From: Rikenellaceae bacterium DTU049
GTDB taxonomy: Bacteria > Bacteroidota > Bacteroidia > Bacteroidales > DTU049
Length of the DNA: 36,655 nucleotides
Assembly (NCBI GenBank): GCA_001513285.1
Contig: LFTI01000042.1
Location: forward strand, 1-36,655
Direction: 5' to 3'
The position numbers and the translations under genes were made by a program. The notes under the pieces were generated by a model. It had not been told where the DNA came from. It made no database searches and was given only the letters and a program-made list of their open reading frames with translations. Below, piece by piece: positions 1 to 9,155 of the stretch. The first letter of the stretch is position 1. Each line of letters begins with the position of its first letter.

Positions 1-35
1 TCATATCTTTTTTATTCAAATTTACTATTTTTTTA

Positions 36-61
36 TTTACCCACTCAAAACGTTATAGAAC
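36..61. repeat. Terminal-repeat copy of a dispersed MITE-like element, cut by the window edge
   Basis: This 26-base stretch matches the right terminal repeat of the element at 25611-25889 (25864-25889) at about 24 of 26 positions in the same orientation, and its reverse complement resembles that element's left end. It is probably the right end of another copy whose body lies left of the window. It sits a few bases past the 3' end of the SIMPL gene. Confidence 0.55.
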
Positions 62-64
62 CAT

Positions 65-805
65 TTATTTTATTTCTACTTCCATAGTTACTGTAACGGA
101 GCAATTTTTTATTATGTCTGAAGTATTCAATACACCACCCCATGTATAGTCTTCATTAGAATAAATGCCAGTAACCTGAAAAGGTGCAATATTGGCAGAT
201 TTTATTTTACCAATTTTTTGATTATTAGATTTAGCAATTTTTTTAGCTCTCTCTATGGCATCTTGAGAAGCTTTTTCTATCAAATCATGCTTTACACTAT
301 CGAGTTTAGAATAATAATATTCTGGATTTTGGGAGATGATTTCAATATTTTGTGCAATTAATGTGCTTATTTCACTTACAAGCTTATTTATTGTATCTAG
401 TTTTTTTGTTTCTATATAAAAACTCCTCAATAATCTATATCCTGTAAATTTATTTTTATATTCATAATCCTCTCCTACTTGAACTTTAACAGTCTCGTAT
501 GTTTTATTAATATCTATACCTGATACTCGGATTTCATTATCATCTAATCCATTTTGTTTTAAAAAATTTAATACTATATCAGTATTAGCTTGCGTTTTTT
601 CATAAGCTGACTTTAAATCAGGACTATTGACACTAAACATTAAATCCCATCTAGCAATATCACTATGAATTTCTTTATCTGCCTTACCTTTCACCTGTAC
701 AGTACTTATATGTTTTACTCTACTTTTATATGCATTACCTAGTATACCTGCTGAGATAATTATTGCTAAAGCAAATATTATTGATTTGATGATTTTAGTT
801 TTCAT
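65..805 (-). CDS. SIMPL domain (DUF541) membrane-anchored protein
   Basis: This 246-aa protein has one N-terminal hydrophobic segment (about residues 7-25) that acts as a signal or anchor, followed by a SIMPL-type domain. Family features are the opening beta strand with VQVKGKADKEI, the segment ending in LNFLKQNGLDDNEIRVSGIDI, the central run of paired helix and strand, and a closing ITMEVEIK-like strand (here VTVTMEVEIK). SIMPL proteins are periplasmic or surface proteins of poorly defined function, sometimes linked to oxidative stress. A TAATTTTG promoter lies 22 bases upstream with a TTTG-like -33 element. It is codirectional with gyrB but 235 bases away and separated by a strong hairpin, so it is probably its own transcription unit. 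The family assignment is good; the function is unknown. Confidence 0.85.
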   Translation of the reverse strand: MKTKIIKSIIFALAIIISAGILGNAYKSRVKHISTVQVKGKADKEIHSDIARWDLMFSVNSPDLKSAYEKTQANTDIVLNFLKQNGLDDNEIRVSGIDINKTYETVKVQVGEDYEYKNKFTGYRLLRSFYIETKKLDTINKLVSEISTLIAQNIEIISQNPEYYYSKLDSVKHDLIEKASQDAIERAKKIAKSNNQKIGKIKSANIAPFQVTGIYSNEDYTWGGVLNTSDIIKNCSVTVTMEVEIK

Positions 806-827
806 AAATAATTTTTTTAAAATTAGA

Positions 828-835
828 CAAAATTA
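828..835 (-). promoter_or_regulatory. Bacteroidota-type -7 promoter element for the SIMPL gene
   Basis: On the minus strand this reads TAATTTTG, an exact match to the Bacteroidota -7 consensus TAnnTTTG. A TTTG-like element lies about 20 bases further upstream, as expected for -33. The start codon is 22 bases downstream. Confidence 0.6.
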
Positions 836-890
836 AATATTTTTTTTGGTTTTATCAAAGTGTAAGAAAAAGTAATGCAATATAAAATAT

Positions 891-932
891 GTTATACTTA
901 ACAATTTATATTCTAAAATTGTTAAGTATAAC
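891..932. terminator. Perfect 17-bp inverted repeat between gyrB and the SIMPL gene, probable AT-rich terminator
   Basis: Positions 891-907 and 916-932 are perfect reverse complements (17 bp) around an 8-base loop. The stem starts GTTATACTTAACAATTT. The site lies 109 bases past the gyrB stop and upstream of the SIMPL promoter, where a terminator is expected. The base composition is too AT-rich for a classical terminator and no clean T-run follows on the minus strand, so it may instead be a protein-binding palindrome or a transposon remnant. Confidence 0.5.
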
Positions 933-1040
933 AAAAATTATTTTTTATCAACCCCTTTCTCTCCACGCCTTGCACCCTTCAATTTTAACTTATTTCAAGC
1001 GAACGCACATTAGCATTACATTAGAAGTATTTTTACTTAC

Positions 1041-2987
1041 CTATGTATCTATTTGTGCTAATTTAGCATTTTCTTCAATAAATTGTCTACGAGGTGGCAC
1101 GTCTTCTCCCATCAACATTGAAAAGATTCTATCTGCTTCTGCAGCATTTTCTATAGAAACCCTATTAAGAAAACGTGTATCTGGATTCATAGTAGTTTCC
1201 CACAATTGCTCTGCATTCATTTCTCCTAGACCTTTATATCTTTGTATGTGAATATTTCTATCTCCGTAGTTTTGCTTCCATTCTGATAAGATTTTATCTC
1301 TTTGCTCGTCTGACCAGCAATAAACTTTTTTATTTCCTTGACGAATTTGGTATAATGGTGGTGCAGCTACATAGACGTATCCTTTTTCTATCAATTCTTT
1401 CATATATCTAAAGAAAAAAGTAAGTATTAATGTGGTAATGTGACTACCATCTACATCTGCATCGGTCATTATAATAATTTTGTGATAGCGTAATTTCTCT
1501 ATATTCAATGCTTTGGGGTCGTCAGGTGTACCTATAGATACGCCAAGTGCGGTATATATATTTCGAATTTCTTCACTCTCAAAAACACGGTGATCAGCAG
1601 CTTTTTCTACATTTAATATTTTTCCTCTAAGAGGTAAAATAGCTTGAAAAAGTCTATTGCGACCTTGTTTAGCGGTACCACCTGCTGAATCTCCCTCTAC
1701 TAGAAATATCTCACATTTTGATGGATCAGTTTCAGAACAATCTGCTAATTTTCCTGGGAGTTGTGCAGAGTTAAAAACAGTTTTTCTAAGTACCATTTCT
1801 CGAGCTTTCCTTGCAGCATGTCTAGCTGTTGCTGCTAACACTACTTTATTGAAAATTTCTCGAGTTTCTTTAGGATGTTCTTGCAGATAATATGATAAGT
1901 GTTCACTCACAATGCTATCTACTATACCAGCCACTTCAGTATTCCCAAGTTTAGTTTTTGTTTGTCCCTCGAATTGTGGTTCTGGAACTTTAACGCTTAA
2001 TATTGCTGTTAATCCTTCTCTGAAGTCATCTCCTGATATATCAAATTTAACTTTATCAAAATATCCTTGTGAATCTCCATATGCTTTCATTGTTCGTGTA
2101 AGAGCTCTTCTAAATCCTGCTAGATGAGTTCCACCTTCTATAGTATTTATATTGTTCACAAAAGTATGTACATTCTCAATATATGAGTCGTTATATTCTA
2201 AAGCTATTTCTACTTTAATATTATCTCTTTCTCCTTCAATATATATAGGTTCAGGCATTAGAACTTGTCTAGATTCATCTAAATAATGTATAAAATCTAT
2301 TAATCCATTCTCAGAGTGGTATACATTTACTATAGGATCATCTGGATTAGATTTCTGATCTACTAACTCTATTGTAATTCCTTTATTTAAAAATGAAAGT
2401 TCTTTTAGTCTTTTTGAAAGAATATCATATTTATAATCTATTATAGGGAAAATGGATTCATCTGGCTCGAAATATATAGTGGTACCAGTCTCCATAGTTT
2501 CTCCAATAACTTGTAAGTCTGTGATAGGTTTACCATAAGCATATGTCTGTTGCCAAATTTTACCATCACGTTTGATAGTAGCTATCATTTTTTTAGATAA
2601 AGCATTTACACATGAGACACCTACGCCATGCAACCCACCAGAAACCTTATATGTATCTTTATTAAATTTACCACCTGCATGTAATATTGTCAATACAATC
2701 TCTAATGCAGGTTTTTTTTCTACGGGATGCATATCGACAGGGATGCCTCGTCCATTATCTATTACTGTAATTGCATTATTGGGATGAATAATTATTTTTA
2801 TATGATCACAGTAACCAGCTAAAGCCTCATCTATAGAATTATCTAATACTTCATATACTAAATGGTGCAATCCCCTCTCTCCAGTATCCCCTATATACAT
2901 TGCTGGTCTTTTGCGTACCGCTTCTAAGCCTTCTAATACTTGTATGTTATTCGCATTGTATCCATTTTCTTGAATTTTTTCATTCAT
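1041..2987 (-). CDS. gyrB: DNA gyrase subunit B
   Basis: This 648-aa protein is the ATPase subunit of gyrase, which introduces negative supercoils into DNA together with GyrA. The GHKL ATPase has the helix with E46 and N50 (EVLDNSIDEA), DNGRGIP at 77-83 and GGLHGVG at 117-123. The transducer domain follows. The TOPRIM domain has EGDSAGG at 431-437 and DADVDG at 509-514, which supply the metal-binding acids. The C-terminal part carries QRYKGLGEMN and ends PPRRQFIEENAKLAQIDT, the usual ending of Bacteroidota GyrB and not of ParE. The length is normal for the short GyrB class without the large proteobacterial insertion. A TAATTTTG box lies 26 bases upstream with a TTTG at the expected -33 spacing. 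gyrA is not in the window. Confidence 0.97.
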   Translation of the reverse strand: MNEKIQENGYNANNIQVLEGLEAVRKRPAMYIGDTGERGLHHLVYEVLDNSIDEALAGYCDHIKIIIHPNNAITVIDNGRGIPVDMHPVEKKPALEIVLTILHAGGKFNKDTYKVSGGLHGVGVSCVNALSKKMIATIKRDGKIWQQTYAYGKPITDLQVIGETMETGTTIYFEPDESIFPIIDYKYDILSKRLKELSFLNKGITIELVDQKSNPDDPIVNVYHSENGLIDFIHYLDESRQVLMPEPIYIEGERDNIKVEIALEYNDSYIENVHTFVNNINTIEGGTHLAGFRRALTRTMKAYGDSQGYFDKVKFDISGDDFREGLTAILSVKVPEPQFEGQTKTKLGNTEVAGIVDSIVSEHLSYYLQEHPKETREIFNKVVLAATARHAARKAREMVLRKTVFNSAQLPGKLADCSETDPSKCEIFLVEGDSAGGTAKQGRNRLFQAILPLRGKILNVEKAADHRVFESEEIRNIYTALGVSIGTPDDPKALNIEKLRYHKIIIMTDADVDGSHITTLILTFFFRYMKELIEKGYVYVAAPPLYQIRQGNKKVYCWSDEQRDKILSEWKQNYGDRNIHIQRYKGLGEMNAEQLWETTMNPDTRFLNRVSIENAAEADRIFSMLMGEDVPPRRQFIEENAKLAQIDT

Positions 2988-3013
2988 AATTTTTTTGTTT
3001 ATTTATTATCATG

Positions 3014-3045
3014 CAAAATTAATAATTTTATATCAAATAAACAAA
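3014..3045 (-). promoter_or_regulatory. Promoter of gyrB (-33 TTTG and -7 TAATTTTG)
   Basis: The minus strand reads TTTG (3042-3045), a spacer of 20 bases, then TAATTTTG (3014-3021). This fits the Bacteroidota TTTG / TAnnTTTG promoter at both elements, one of the best matches in the window. The ATG is 26 bases past the -7 box. Confidence 0.7.
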
Positions 3046-3213
3046 TGTTTGGTCTATATTTATATGCTTTATGTCTATATTATTTAATCATTTAAATGAA
3101 GAAATATAATTACTAAATTTAATAATTTTTATATTAGATTTTAATTGGTTTTTACAATTCAGCTTATTGAGAAGAAATTATTATATCAGATATTAAAAAA
3201 CCTAAAATTTATC

Positions 3214-4164
3214 TTATTTTAAATTTTTATCAATTTTTTTATAATTATCATAATTAATTTTAAGTCCATCATAAGCTAAGATAATTTTATCACGAGGGAA
3301 ATACTGACTAGCTTCTTCTAGAAACAAATTGACCGATTTATATTCAGAGCCGAAATGGCCTAAAATTAGATACTGAGCATTTATATTATCAGCCAACTGA
3401 GCAGTCTCAGCAGCAGACATATGTTTTTTTGATTTAGCTACATCTACCTTTTCAGTTAAAAATGTAGATTCTGCAAATAAATAAATTGGATTTTTAATTT
3501 CCGAATAATTAATTAATTTATAAGCTGTATCACTACAATAAACATAAGAAAATGGATGTGGTGGATCTGAAGTTATTTCATTATTTTTCAATAATTTACC
3601 AGTATTTTTATCTAAATAATCTCCACCTTGTTTTATGTTTTTTATTTCATTAATGCTAGGATGATAATATTCTACAAAACTTTTTAAAATATTTCTAGGT
3701 CTCAGCTTTTCTTTAATTAAAAAACCACAAGTCGGTACAGAATGATCAAGAGGAAAAGAATAAATTACAAATTTATCTTCTTCTAATATTTTATTAAAAT
3801 TATTAAAATCTAAAGGGATAAAATTAAAAGGGAAATATTTCCCAAATAACTTTTCCTGAAAAATAATTTCTAAAATTGGAATTAAATTTTTATTTGCGAT
3901 GATGGTCAATGGTTTAGTTCTACCTAATAGTAGCATAGATGATAATAGACCAAATAATCCAAAAAAATGATCACCATGCAAATGAGAAATAAGAATATAA
4001 TCTATATTAACTATTGAAAAACCAAAACGTTGCAATTGAATTTGTGTGCCTTCGCCACAATCGATTAATATATTTTTCCCTTCAATTTTTATTATTTGTG
4101 ATGGGCTAAATCGTTTATATAAAGGTAAAGAAGATCCACTACCTAAAATATTAACTTCTACCAT
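3214..4164 (-). CDS. rnz: Ribonuclease Z
   Basis: This 316-aa metallo-beta-lactamase-fold endonuclease matures tRNA 3' ends by cutting after the discriminator base. The defining zinc motif HxHxDH appears as HLHGDH at 61-66, preceded by the family signature LGSGSSLP and IDCGEGTQIQLQR. Further ligands are the Asp in YCSDTAY and the His in LGHFGSEY near the C terminus; the HMSA helix segment is also present. The length is typical of bacterial RNase Z (about 305-320 aa). The tRNA-Gln gene here encodes no CCA, which fits a need for this enzyme. The gene lies 39 bases after infB on the same strand and may be cotranscribed with it. Bacteroidota often place it elsewhere, so the operon link is an inference. 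Confidence 0.95.
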   Translation of the reverse strand: MVEVNILGSGSSLPLYKRFSPSQIIKIEGKNILIDCGEGTQIQLQRFGFSIVNIDYILISHLHGDHFFGLFGLLSSMLLLGRTKPLTIIANKNLIPILEIIFQEKLFGKYFPFNFIPLDFNNFNKILEEDKFVIYSFPLDHSVPTCGFLIKEKLRPRNILKSFVEYYHPSINEIKNIKQGGDYLDKNTGKLLKNNEITSDPPHPFSYVYCSDTAYKLINYSEIKNPIYLFAESTFLTEKVDVAKSKKHMSAAETAQLADNINAQYLILGHFGSEYKSVNLFLEEASQYFPRDKIILAYDGLKINYDNYKKIDKNLK

Positions 4165-4203
4165 TATAATGAAATTTTATAATTACCAAAATAATGATAA
4201 TTA

Positions 4204-7089
4204 TTATAATTTTTGTTCTACAGAGGTAGTGATATATGCTTCTATGAGATCACCCACCTTAATATCGTTAAAATTTTTAATACCAATACCGCAATCTTGA
4301 CCTGTAAGTACTTCTCTGACGTCATTTTGGAAGCGTTTGAGAGAAATTATTTCCCCGTCAAATATGACTATGCCGTTTCTTATTAGTCTGACACGAGCAT
4401 TTTTATCAATTTTACCATCTAAAACCATGCATCCAGCGATATTACCCACTTTTTTTATAGAAAAAACCTGTTTAACCTCAGCAGTACCTAGGATAGTTTC
4501 TTCGATAGTAGGTTCTAGCATACCTTCTATTGCAGATTTAATTTCTTCTATAGCGTCATAAATTATGGAATAAGATTTTATTTGTATTTGCTCCTGCTCA
4601 GCAAGTTTGCGAATAGCTGGTGCGGGACGCACTTGGAAAGCAACAATTATGGCATTAGATGCAGCAGCTAGCAAGATATCAGATTCTGTAATAGCACCTA
4701 CACCTTTATGAATAACATTTACTTGCACATGTTCATTAGATAGTTTTAATAAAGAATCACTCAATGCTTCTACTGAGCCGTCTACATCTCCTTTTACAAT
4801 TAAATTTAATTCTTTAAAGTCACCAATGGCTATCCTACGACCAATTTCATCAAGAGTAATATGTTTTTTAGCTCTAATAGATTGCTCTCTAAGTAATTGT
4901 TGACGTTTGAGAGCTTTATCTTTAGCTTCTTTCTCAGATGGCATAACTAACAATTTATCACCAGCTTGTGGAGCACCATTAAGTCCAAGAATTAAAGCAG
5001 GTGAGCTAGGACCAGCTTCTTTTTTAGGTTGATTTCTTTCATCAAACATAGCTCTTACTTTACCATAATAAACTCCAGCTAATACAGGATCACCAATATG
5101 TAATGTACCATTATGAATTAAAATTGTAGCTACATAACCACGACCTTTTTCTAATCCAGATTCAATAACAGTTCCTATTGCAGGTCTATTAGGATTTGCT
5201 TTTAAATCCATTAAATCTGCTTGTAAGAGCACTTTTTCTAGTAATTTATCGACATTTAATCCTTCTTTAGCAGATATTTCTTGAGATTGATAGTTACCAC
5301 CCCAATCTTCCACTAGAATATTCATATTTGCTAATTGTTCCTTAATTTTTTCAGGATTAGCATTAGGTTTATCTATTTTATTAATAGCAAAAATCATTGG
5401 TACACCAGCTGCACGAGCGTGATTGATAGCTTCAATAGTTTGAGGCATCACTTGTTCATCAGCAGCAATAACTATAATAGCTATATCAGTAGCTTTAGCT
5501 CCTCTAGCTCGCATAGCAGTAAATGCTTCATGACCAGGTGTATCTAGAAATGTGATTCTACGACCATTTTGTAATGTTACTTCATATGCTCCAATATGTT
5601 GTGTGATACCTCCAGCCTCTCCAGCTACTACATTAGTTTTACGTATAAAATCTAATAATTTTGTTTTACCATGATCTACGTGTCCCATTACTGTAACTAC
5701 AGGATGGCGTGGTAGTAATGTTGATGGATCGTCATAATATTCTTCTTCTTCTTTCTCATCTAAGCTTATAAATTTAACTTCGTAACCAAACTCATCAGCA
5801 ACAAGGACTATCGTCTCTGCATCTAAACGATAGTTGATAGTAGTGGTCAAACCTAAATCAAAACATTTAGCTATAACTTCAGTAGGAGATACATTCATTA
5901 AACTTGCTAATTCACTGGTAGTAATAAACTCTGTAACCTCAATAACATTTTTAACTTCATTATCAACACTTTTAGATAATCTTTGCTCTTTTTTAAGTTT
6001 TTTATACTGAGCTGGTGTAGTTTTAGGTTTAGCCTGAGCTTTTGCTAAAGTTTCTTTAATTTTTTGTGTTATTTCTTCATCAGTTAAAACATGTTCTTCT
6101 CTTTTCCTTCTATGTTGAAAATCTTTATCTCTAAATTTTTTATTAGTTTTTTCACGTTTTTTTGGTTGAGATTTGTCGCCTACTTTATTAGTAGTGTCTT
6201 TATTATCATAATATCTAGGTTTTGGTTTTTCTTTATTGGTTTGATCTGTAGTGGTATGGTTTTTATCCCATTTTTTAAATCCTTTTTGATCAGCTTCAGC
6301 GACTTTTTTTATAGTTTTTTTCCTAGGTCTAGATGATTGTTTTTTCTCATTACCATTAGTTTTACTTTTTTTAGGACTTACCTCATCTAAATCGATTTTA
6401 TATTTAACTTTTAAGTTAATTTCTTGCAAATACGGTTTATCAGATATATCAGTGGTTATTTCTTTAGTATCTTTGTTAATTTCGGTGATATCTGTTTCTT
6501 GTCCGGTTTTATTATCTAAAATTTCTGCTTGGGGAGTTTCTTGATCTACTATTTTTTCAGTTACAAGTTCATTTTCTGTAATATTTTCAGAAGTAATTTT
6601 TAATTGCGATTCAGTTTGGTTTTCTGCAACTTCTTGTTTATTATCAGTTTCTAACTCTTTATCTATGCTTTTTTCAATATTTTTAATTTTAGGTTTTTTA
6701 GATTTAGTTTTTTCTTCTTTTTCTTTAGATTTAGAAGAAATAGATTTTTCTTTAGTAGTTCTCTCATTTTCTTTGTTCAGATCTATTTTACCTTTTACCT
6801 TAAGGTTGATCTCAAAAGGAGCATTTTCAGTTTCTTTAGGTTGTTCTTGTTCAATTATTTTATCAGCAGTAGTAGTTTTAGTTTCCTCTACAATGTTTTC
6901 ATCAGTTTTATTTTTTTCAGTATCCAGGTTATAATTTTGTTTAATAATCAAATAAGCATCTTCGCTAATACGATCATTAGGAGTATTCACTTTGATACCA
7001 TTAGATTTTAATAGTTCTTGTAATTCAACAAATGTAACTCCTAACTCACGTGTGAGCTGATTTAATCTATATGTTTTTATTTCATTCAT
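4204..7089 (-). CDS. infB: Translation initiation factor IF-2
   Basis: This 961-aa GTPase brings initiator tRNA to the 30S subunit and promotes subunit joining. An IF2_N domain occupies about residues 5-50, followed by a long, charged, Lys/Glu/Thr-rich linker (about 51-380) and a second IF2_N-like domain (about 385-440). The GTPase then has GHVDHGKT (469-476), DTPGHEAF (G3), INKID (G4) and SAKEG (G5), followed by the beta-barrel and C-terminal domains that bind fMet-tRNA. The linker carries a duplicated segment, EINLKVK(G/Y)KIDL at 93-104 and 223-234. Total length suits Bacteroidota IF-2, which has long N-terminal extensions. It has its own TAATTTTG box 17 bases upstream although it follows nusA, so internal transcription is likely. 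Confidence 0.97.
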   Translation of the reverse strand: MNEIKTYRLNQLTRELGVTFVELQELLKSNGIKVNTPNDRISEDAYLIIKQNYNLDTEKNKTDENIVEETKTTTADKIIEQEQPKETENAPFEINLKVKGKIDLNKENERTTKEKSISSKSKEKEEKTKSKKPKIKNIEKSIDKELETDNKQEVAENQTESQLKITSENITENELVTEKIVDQETPQAEILDNKTGQETDITEINKDTKEITTDISDKPYLQEINLKVKYKIDLDEVSPKKSKTNGNEKKQSSRPRKKTIKKVAEADQKGFKKWDKNHTTTDQTNKEKPKPRYYDNKDTTNKVGDKSQPKKREKTNKKFRDKDFQHRRKREEHVLTDEEITQKIKETLAKAQAKPKTTPAQYKKLKKEQRLSKSVDNEVKNVIEVTEFITTSELASLMNVSPTEVIAKCFDLGLTTTINYRLDAETIVLVADEFGYEVKFISLDEKEEEEYYDDPSTLLPRHPVVTVMGHVDHGKTKLLDFIRKTNVVAGEAGGITQHIGAYEVTLQNGRRITFLDTPGHEAFTAMRARGAKATDIAIIVIAADEQVMPQTIEAINHARAAGVPMIFAINKIDKPNANPEKIKEQLANMNILVEDWGGNYQSQEISAKEGLNVDKLLEKVLLQADLMDLKANPNRPAIGTVIESGLEKGRGYVATILIHNGTLHIGDPVLAGVYYGKVRAMFDERNQPKKEAGPSSPALILGLNGAPQAGDKLLVMPSEKEAKDKALKRQQLLREQSIRAKKHITLDEIGRRIAIGDFKELNLIVKGDVDGSVEALSDSLLKLSNEHVQVNVIHKGVGAITESDILLAAASNAIIVAFQVRPAPAIRKLAEQEQIQIKSYSIIYDAIEEIKSAIEGMLEPTIEETILGTAEVKQVFSIKKVGNIAGCMVLDGKIDKNARVRLIRNGIVIFDGEIISLKRFQNDVREVLTGQDCGIGIKNFNDIKVGDLIEAYITTSVEQKL

Positions 7090-7105
7090 AATAAAAATCT
7101 CACTA

Positions 7106-7113
7106 CAAAATTA
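7106..7113 (-). promoter_or_regulatory. -7 promoter element for infB
   Basis: The minus strand reads TAATTTTG, 16 bases from the infB ATG, in the 113-base gap after nusA. No clear TTTG was seen at -33. It suggests that infB can be transcribed apart from rimP-nusA. Confidence 0.5.
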
Positions 7114-7202
7114 ATATTTATTTTTCAAAAATATAATTTGTCAAATTTTAAAGTTATAATCATTAATAATTTTATAAACATAATAAACTTTTCTAATTAA
7201 TT

Positions 7203-8435
7203 TCATTCAAATTCTGCTCTAATTATTTTTTGTATTTCTTCAACAGTTTCTTCCTCGAAATCAGCTAAATCAGCTAAATCTTTTACTGAATAAGAGAGAA
7301 CTTTTTTAGCAGTATCACAACCAATAGTTTTTAATTGATTGATAATCCATTGATCAATAACATCACTAAACTCTTGGATGTCGATATCCTCTTCTTCGCC
7401 CTCTTCGAGCTCGCGATAAACCTCAATGTCATAACCAGTGATACGTGAAGCTAATTCAATATTTTGCCCATTTTTGCCTATGGCAAAAGATATTTGATCA
7501 GGTTTCACAATTACTATAGCTTTTTCATCTTCTAACTGAATATCAGTTATCTTAGCAGGAGCTAAAGCTCTTTGAATAAATAATTTAGGGTTATTAGAGA
7601 AATTTATTACATCTATGTTTTCATTTCTTAGTTCTTGAATAACTGGGAAAATGCGAGAGCCTTTAATTCCCACACAAGCACCTACAGGATCTATGCGGTC
7701 ATCGTATGATTCTACAGCTACTTTAGCTCTCACCCCAGGTATACGAGCTATTTTGCGAATAGTGATTAACCCATCAGCTATTTCTGGCACTTCTTGTTCC
7801 ATTAGATGAGCTAAAAATTCAGTACTAGTACGAGATAAATAAATATATGGTGAGCCAGCTCTATTTTCAATTTTATAGATAGATGCTCTAATAGTATCAC
7901 CTTTTTTATAGTGATCTCTCGGTATCATTTGATCCTTTGTCAAAATTAATTCTATGCCGTCTTCATCTACAACTATTATCTCATTTTTTAATACTTGATG
8001 CACCTCGCCAACAACTAACTCACCTATTTGATCATTGTATTTATCGAAAGTTACTTGATTTTCAAATTCAGTGATACGTGCTTTCATCATTTGTAGAATG
8101 GTCTGAATTTCTCTACGTGAGAAATTTTCAATTCCATAAGGCTCAGTAACTTCCTCGCCAATCATAAAGTCTGGTTCTATCCTTAGAGCGTCTTTTAATT
8201 CTATCTGAGTATTGGGATCTTCTAATTTGCCATCTGGCACTATAACTCTATTTCTCCATAGTTCAATATTACCTGTTTCTGGATTTACTGCAAAATAAAA
8301 ATTCGAAGCGTCACCATATTTTTTTTCTAAAATACCTTTAAATATTTCGTCTAATAACTCCATCAAAGTCTCTTTGTCTATCCCTTTAATATCTTGAAAT
8401 TCATTAAAAGCTTCTAACAAACTTATTGTTGCCAT
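7203..8435 (-). CDS. nusA: Transcription termination/antitermination factor NusA
   Basis: This 410-aa protein binds RNA polymerase and nascent RNA and modulates pausing, termination and antitermination. The N-terminal domain (about 1-125) contacts polymerase. The S1 domain follows (about 132-200, from IGELVVGEVHQVLKNEIIVVDEDGIEL). Two KH domains follow, with GxxG-type loops GIKGSRIF and IGKNGQNIE. A short acidic stretch (LEEGEEEDIDI) leads to a C-terminal helical segment with one helix-hairpin-helix-like unit ending in EEIQKIIRAEFE. The length suits Bacteroidota NusA, which lacks the two proteobacterial acidic repeats. It lies 4 bases after rimP, so the two are cotranscribed. NusA acts on terminators, so the hairpin upstream of rimP is a plausible target for autoregulation (inference). 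Confidence 0.96.
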   Translation of the reverse strand: MATISLLEAFNEFQDIKGIDKETLMELLDEIFKGILEKKYGDASNFYFAVNPETGNIELWRNRVIVPDGKLEDPNTQIELKDALRIEPDFMIGEEVTEPYGIENFSRREIQTILQMMKARITEFENQVTFDKYNDQIGELVVGEVHQVLKNEIIVVDEDGIELILTKDQMIPRDHYKKGDTIRASIYKIENRAGSPYIYLSRTSTEFLAHLMEQEVPEIADGLITIRKIARIPGVRAKVAVESYDDRIDPVGACVGIKGSRIFPVIQELRNENIDVINFSNNPKLFIQRALAPAKITDIQLEDEKAIVIVKPDQISFAIGKNGQNIELASRITGYDIEVYRELEEGEEEDIDIQEFSDVIDQWIINQLKTIGCDTAKKVLSYSVKDLADLADFEEETVEEIQKIIRAEFE

Positions 8436-8439
8436 AATT

Positions 8440-8883
8440 TTAAAATTTTAAAATTTCTTTACATTCTTTGATTTGTGATAAATCAATAATTTTTTCTTCT
8501 TTTTCTTTTTTATTATTTTTATTTTGTATTTCTATTGTTAATTTTTCTGATTCATAATTAATTAATTTACACTTAATTGTTTGATTATCAATTGTTTTTA
8601 TTTGTAAGAAATGACCAATATGCTTAGGATACTGTCTGGCATTTGTTAAAGGATTTCCTATACCATGAGATGACACATCTAGCTGATAATCATCTTTTGA
8701 TAGAGACAGATTTTTCTCAATATATCTACTCACTTTTACACAATCATCGATAGTAAGGTTAGTATCACTATCTAAGTAAACACTAATTTTACCTAGATTA
8801 TCGATATCTAATTTTGTTAAAAAAATACTTGTTCCTTCTGTTATTTCCTCTACAAGTTTTTGAATATACGCTTTATCTATCAT
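8440..8883 (-). CDS. rimP: Ribosome maturation factor RimP
   Basis: This 147-aa protein assists 30S subunit assembly. The N-terminal alpha/beta domain contains IFLTKLDIDNLGKISVYLDSDTNLTIDDCVKVSRYIE, where the D-x-D and the (V/C)-x2-(S)-R pattern fits RimP, then the characteristic YQLDVSSHGIGNPL (family consensus Y-x-LEVSSPG). Here the usual SSPG is SSHG, a variant seen in Bacteroidota. The C-terminal SH3-like domain is short and ends in a Lys/Glu-rich tail. It is the first gene of rimP-nusA and directly follows the tRNA-Gln gene and its terminator hairpin. No TAnnTTTG box lies between tRNA and rimP, so transcription probably reads through from the tRNA promoter. Confidence 0.9.
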   Translation of the reverse strand: MIDKAYIQKLVEEITEGTSIFLTKLDIDNLGKISVYLDSDTNLTIDDCVKVSRYIEKNLSLSKDDYQLDVSSHGIGNPLTNARQYPKHIGHFLQIKTIDNQTIKCKLINYESEKLTIEIQNKNNKKEKEEKIIDLSQIKECKEILKF

Positions 8884-8888
8884 AAATT

Positions 8889-8920
8889 TAATTAAAAATA
8901 AAGGGAGCTAAGCGCCCCCT
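8889..8920 (-). terminator. Rho-independent terminator or attenuator between tRNA-Gln and rimP
   Basis: On the minus strand AGGGGGC (8914-8920) pairs with GCTCCCT (8902-8908) around a GCTTA loop, a 7-bp stem with one G-U pair. A T-rich tract, TTATTTTTAATT, follows. It is a textbook intrinsic terminator for the tRNA, lying only about 6 bases before the rimP start codon. Partial readthrough would feed rimP-nusA. Confidence 0.8.
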
Positions 8921-8934
8921 CTCAATCAATCATA

Positions 8935-9005
8935 CTGTCCGACCAGGATTCGAACCTGGACAGGCAGAACCAAAATCTGCAGTGCTGCCGTTACACCATC
9001 GGACA
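8935..9005 (-). tRNA. tRNA-Gln (anticodon UUG)
   Basis: The 71-nt minus-strand sequence folds as a complete cloverleaf. The acceptor stem TGTCCGA/TCGGACA is 7 bp with a G discriminator. The 4-bp D stem is GTGT/GCAC, with a G-U wobble inside. The anticodon stem is GCAGA/TCTGC with loop TTTTGGT, giving anticodon TTG (8971-8973 on the plus strand). The variable loop is 4 nt, and the T arm is CCAGG-TTCGAAT-CCTGG. CCA is not encoded. U1 at the 5' end is usual for bacterial tRNA-Gln. Confidence 0.97.
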
Positions 9006-9016
9006 TTTTTGTTTTG

Positions 9017-9024
9017 CAAAATTA
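9017..9024 (-). promoter_or_regulatory. -7 promoter element of the tRNA-Gln (and probably rimP-nusA) transcript
   Basis: The minus strand reads TAATTTTG, 11 bases before the first tRNA base, so transcription starts just ahead of the mature 5' end. It is the nearest recognisable promoter for rimP-nusA as well. Confidence 0.65.
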
Positions 9025-9131
9025 CTAATTAATTTTAATATGAAAAAATAATATTTAAAACTAAGTGAAACATGCAAATTAGAATAAAAAATTGTTATTA
9101 TATATAAAGTTTACTAGTAATAAATAATTAG

Positions 9132-9139
9132 TATGTTTG
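9132..9139 (+). promoter_or_regulatory. -7 promoter element of the first transposase-like gene
   Basis: TATGTTTG matches TAnnTTTG and lies 16 bases before the ATG at 9156. A host-type promoter in front of a transposase-like gene is consistent with ordinary expression. Confidence 0.5.
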
Positions 9140-9155
9140 CAAAAATTAAATAATT

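Noticed and set aside
889-1251. Plus-strand reading frame of 120 codons
   Set aside because: It overlaps the gyrB 3' end antisense and the hairpin, has no family features, and is a shadow of gyrB composition.
2988-3213. Riboswitch or small RNA between rnz and gyrB
   Set aside because: Apart from the gyrB promoter I see only AT-rich sequence without a stable fold or known aptamer motif.
9004-9025. CATTTTTGTTT near 9004 as a left end for the first transposase-like element, matching the second element's end
   Set aside because: It overlaps the tRNA 5' end and its promoter, the match stops after 11 bases, and no matching right end was found beyond 10166.
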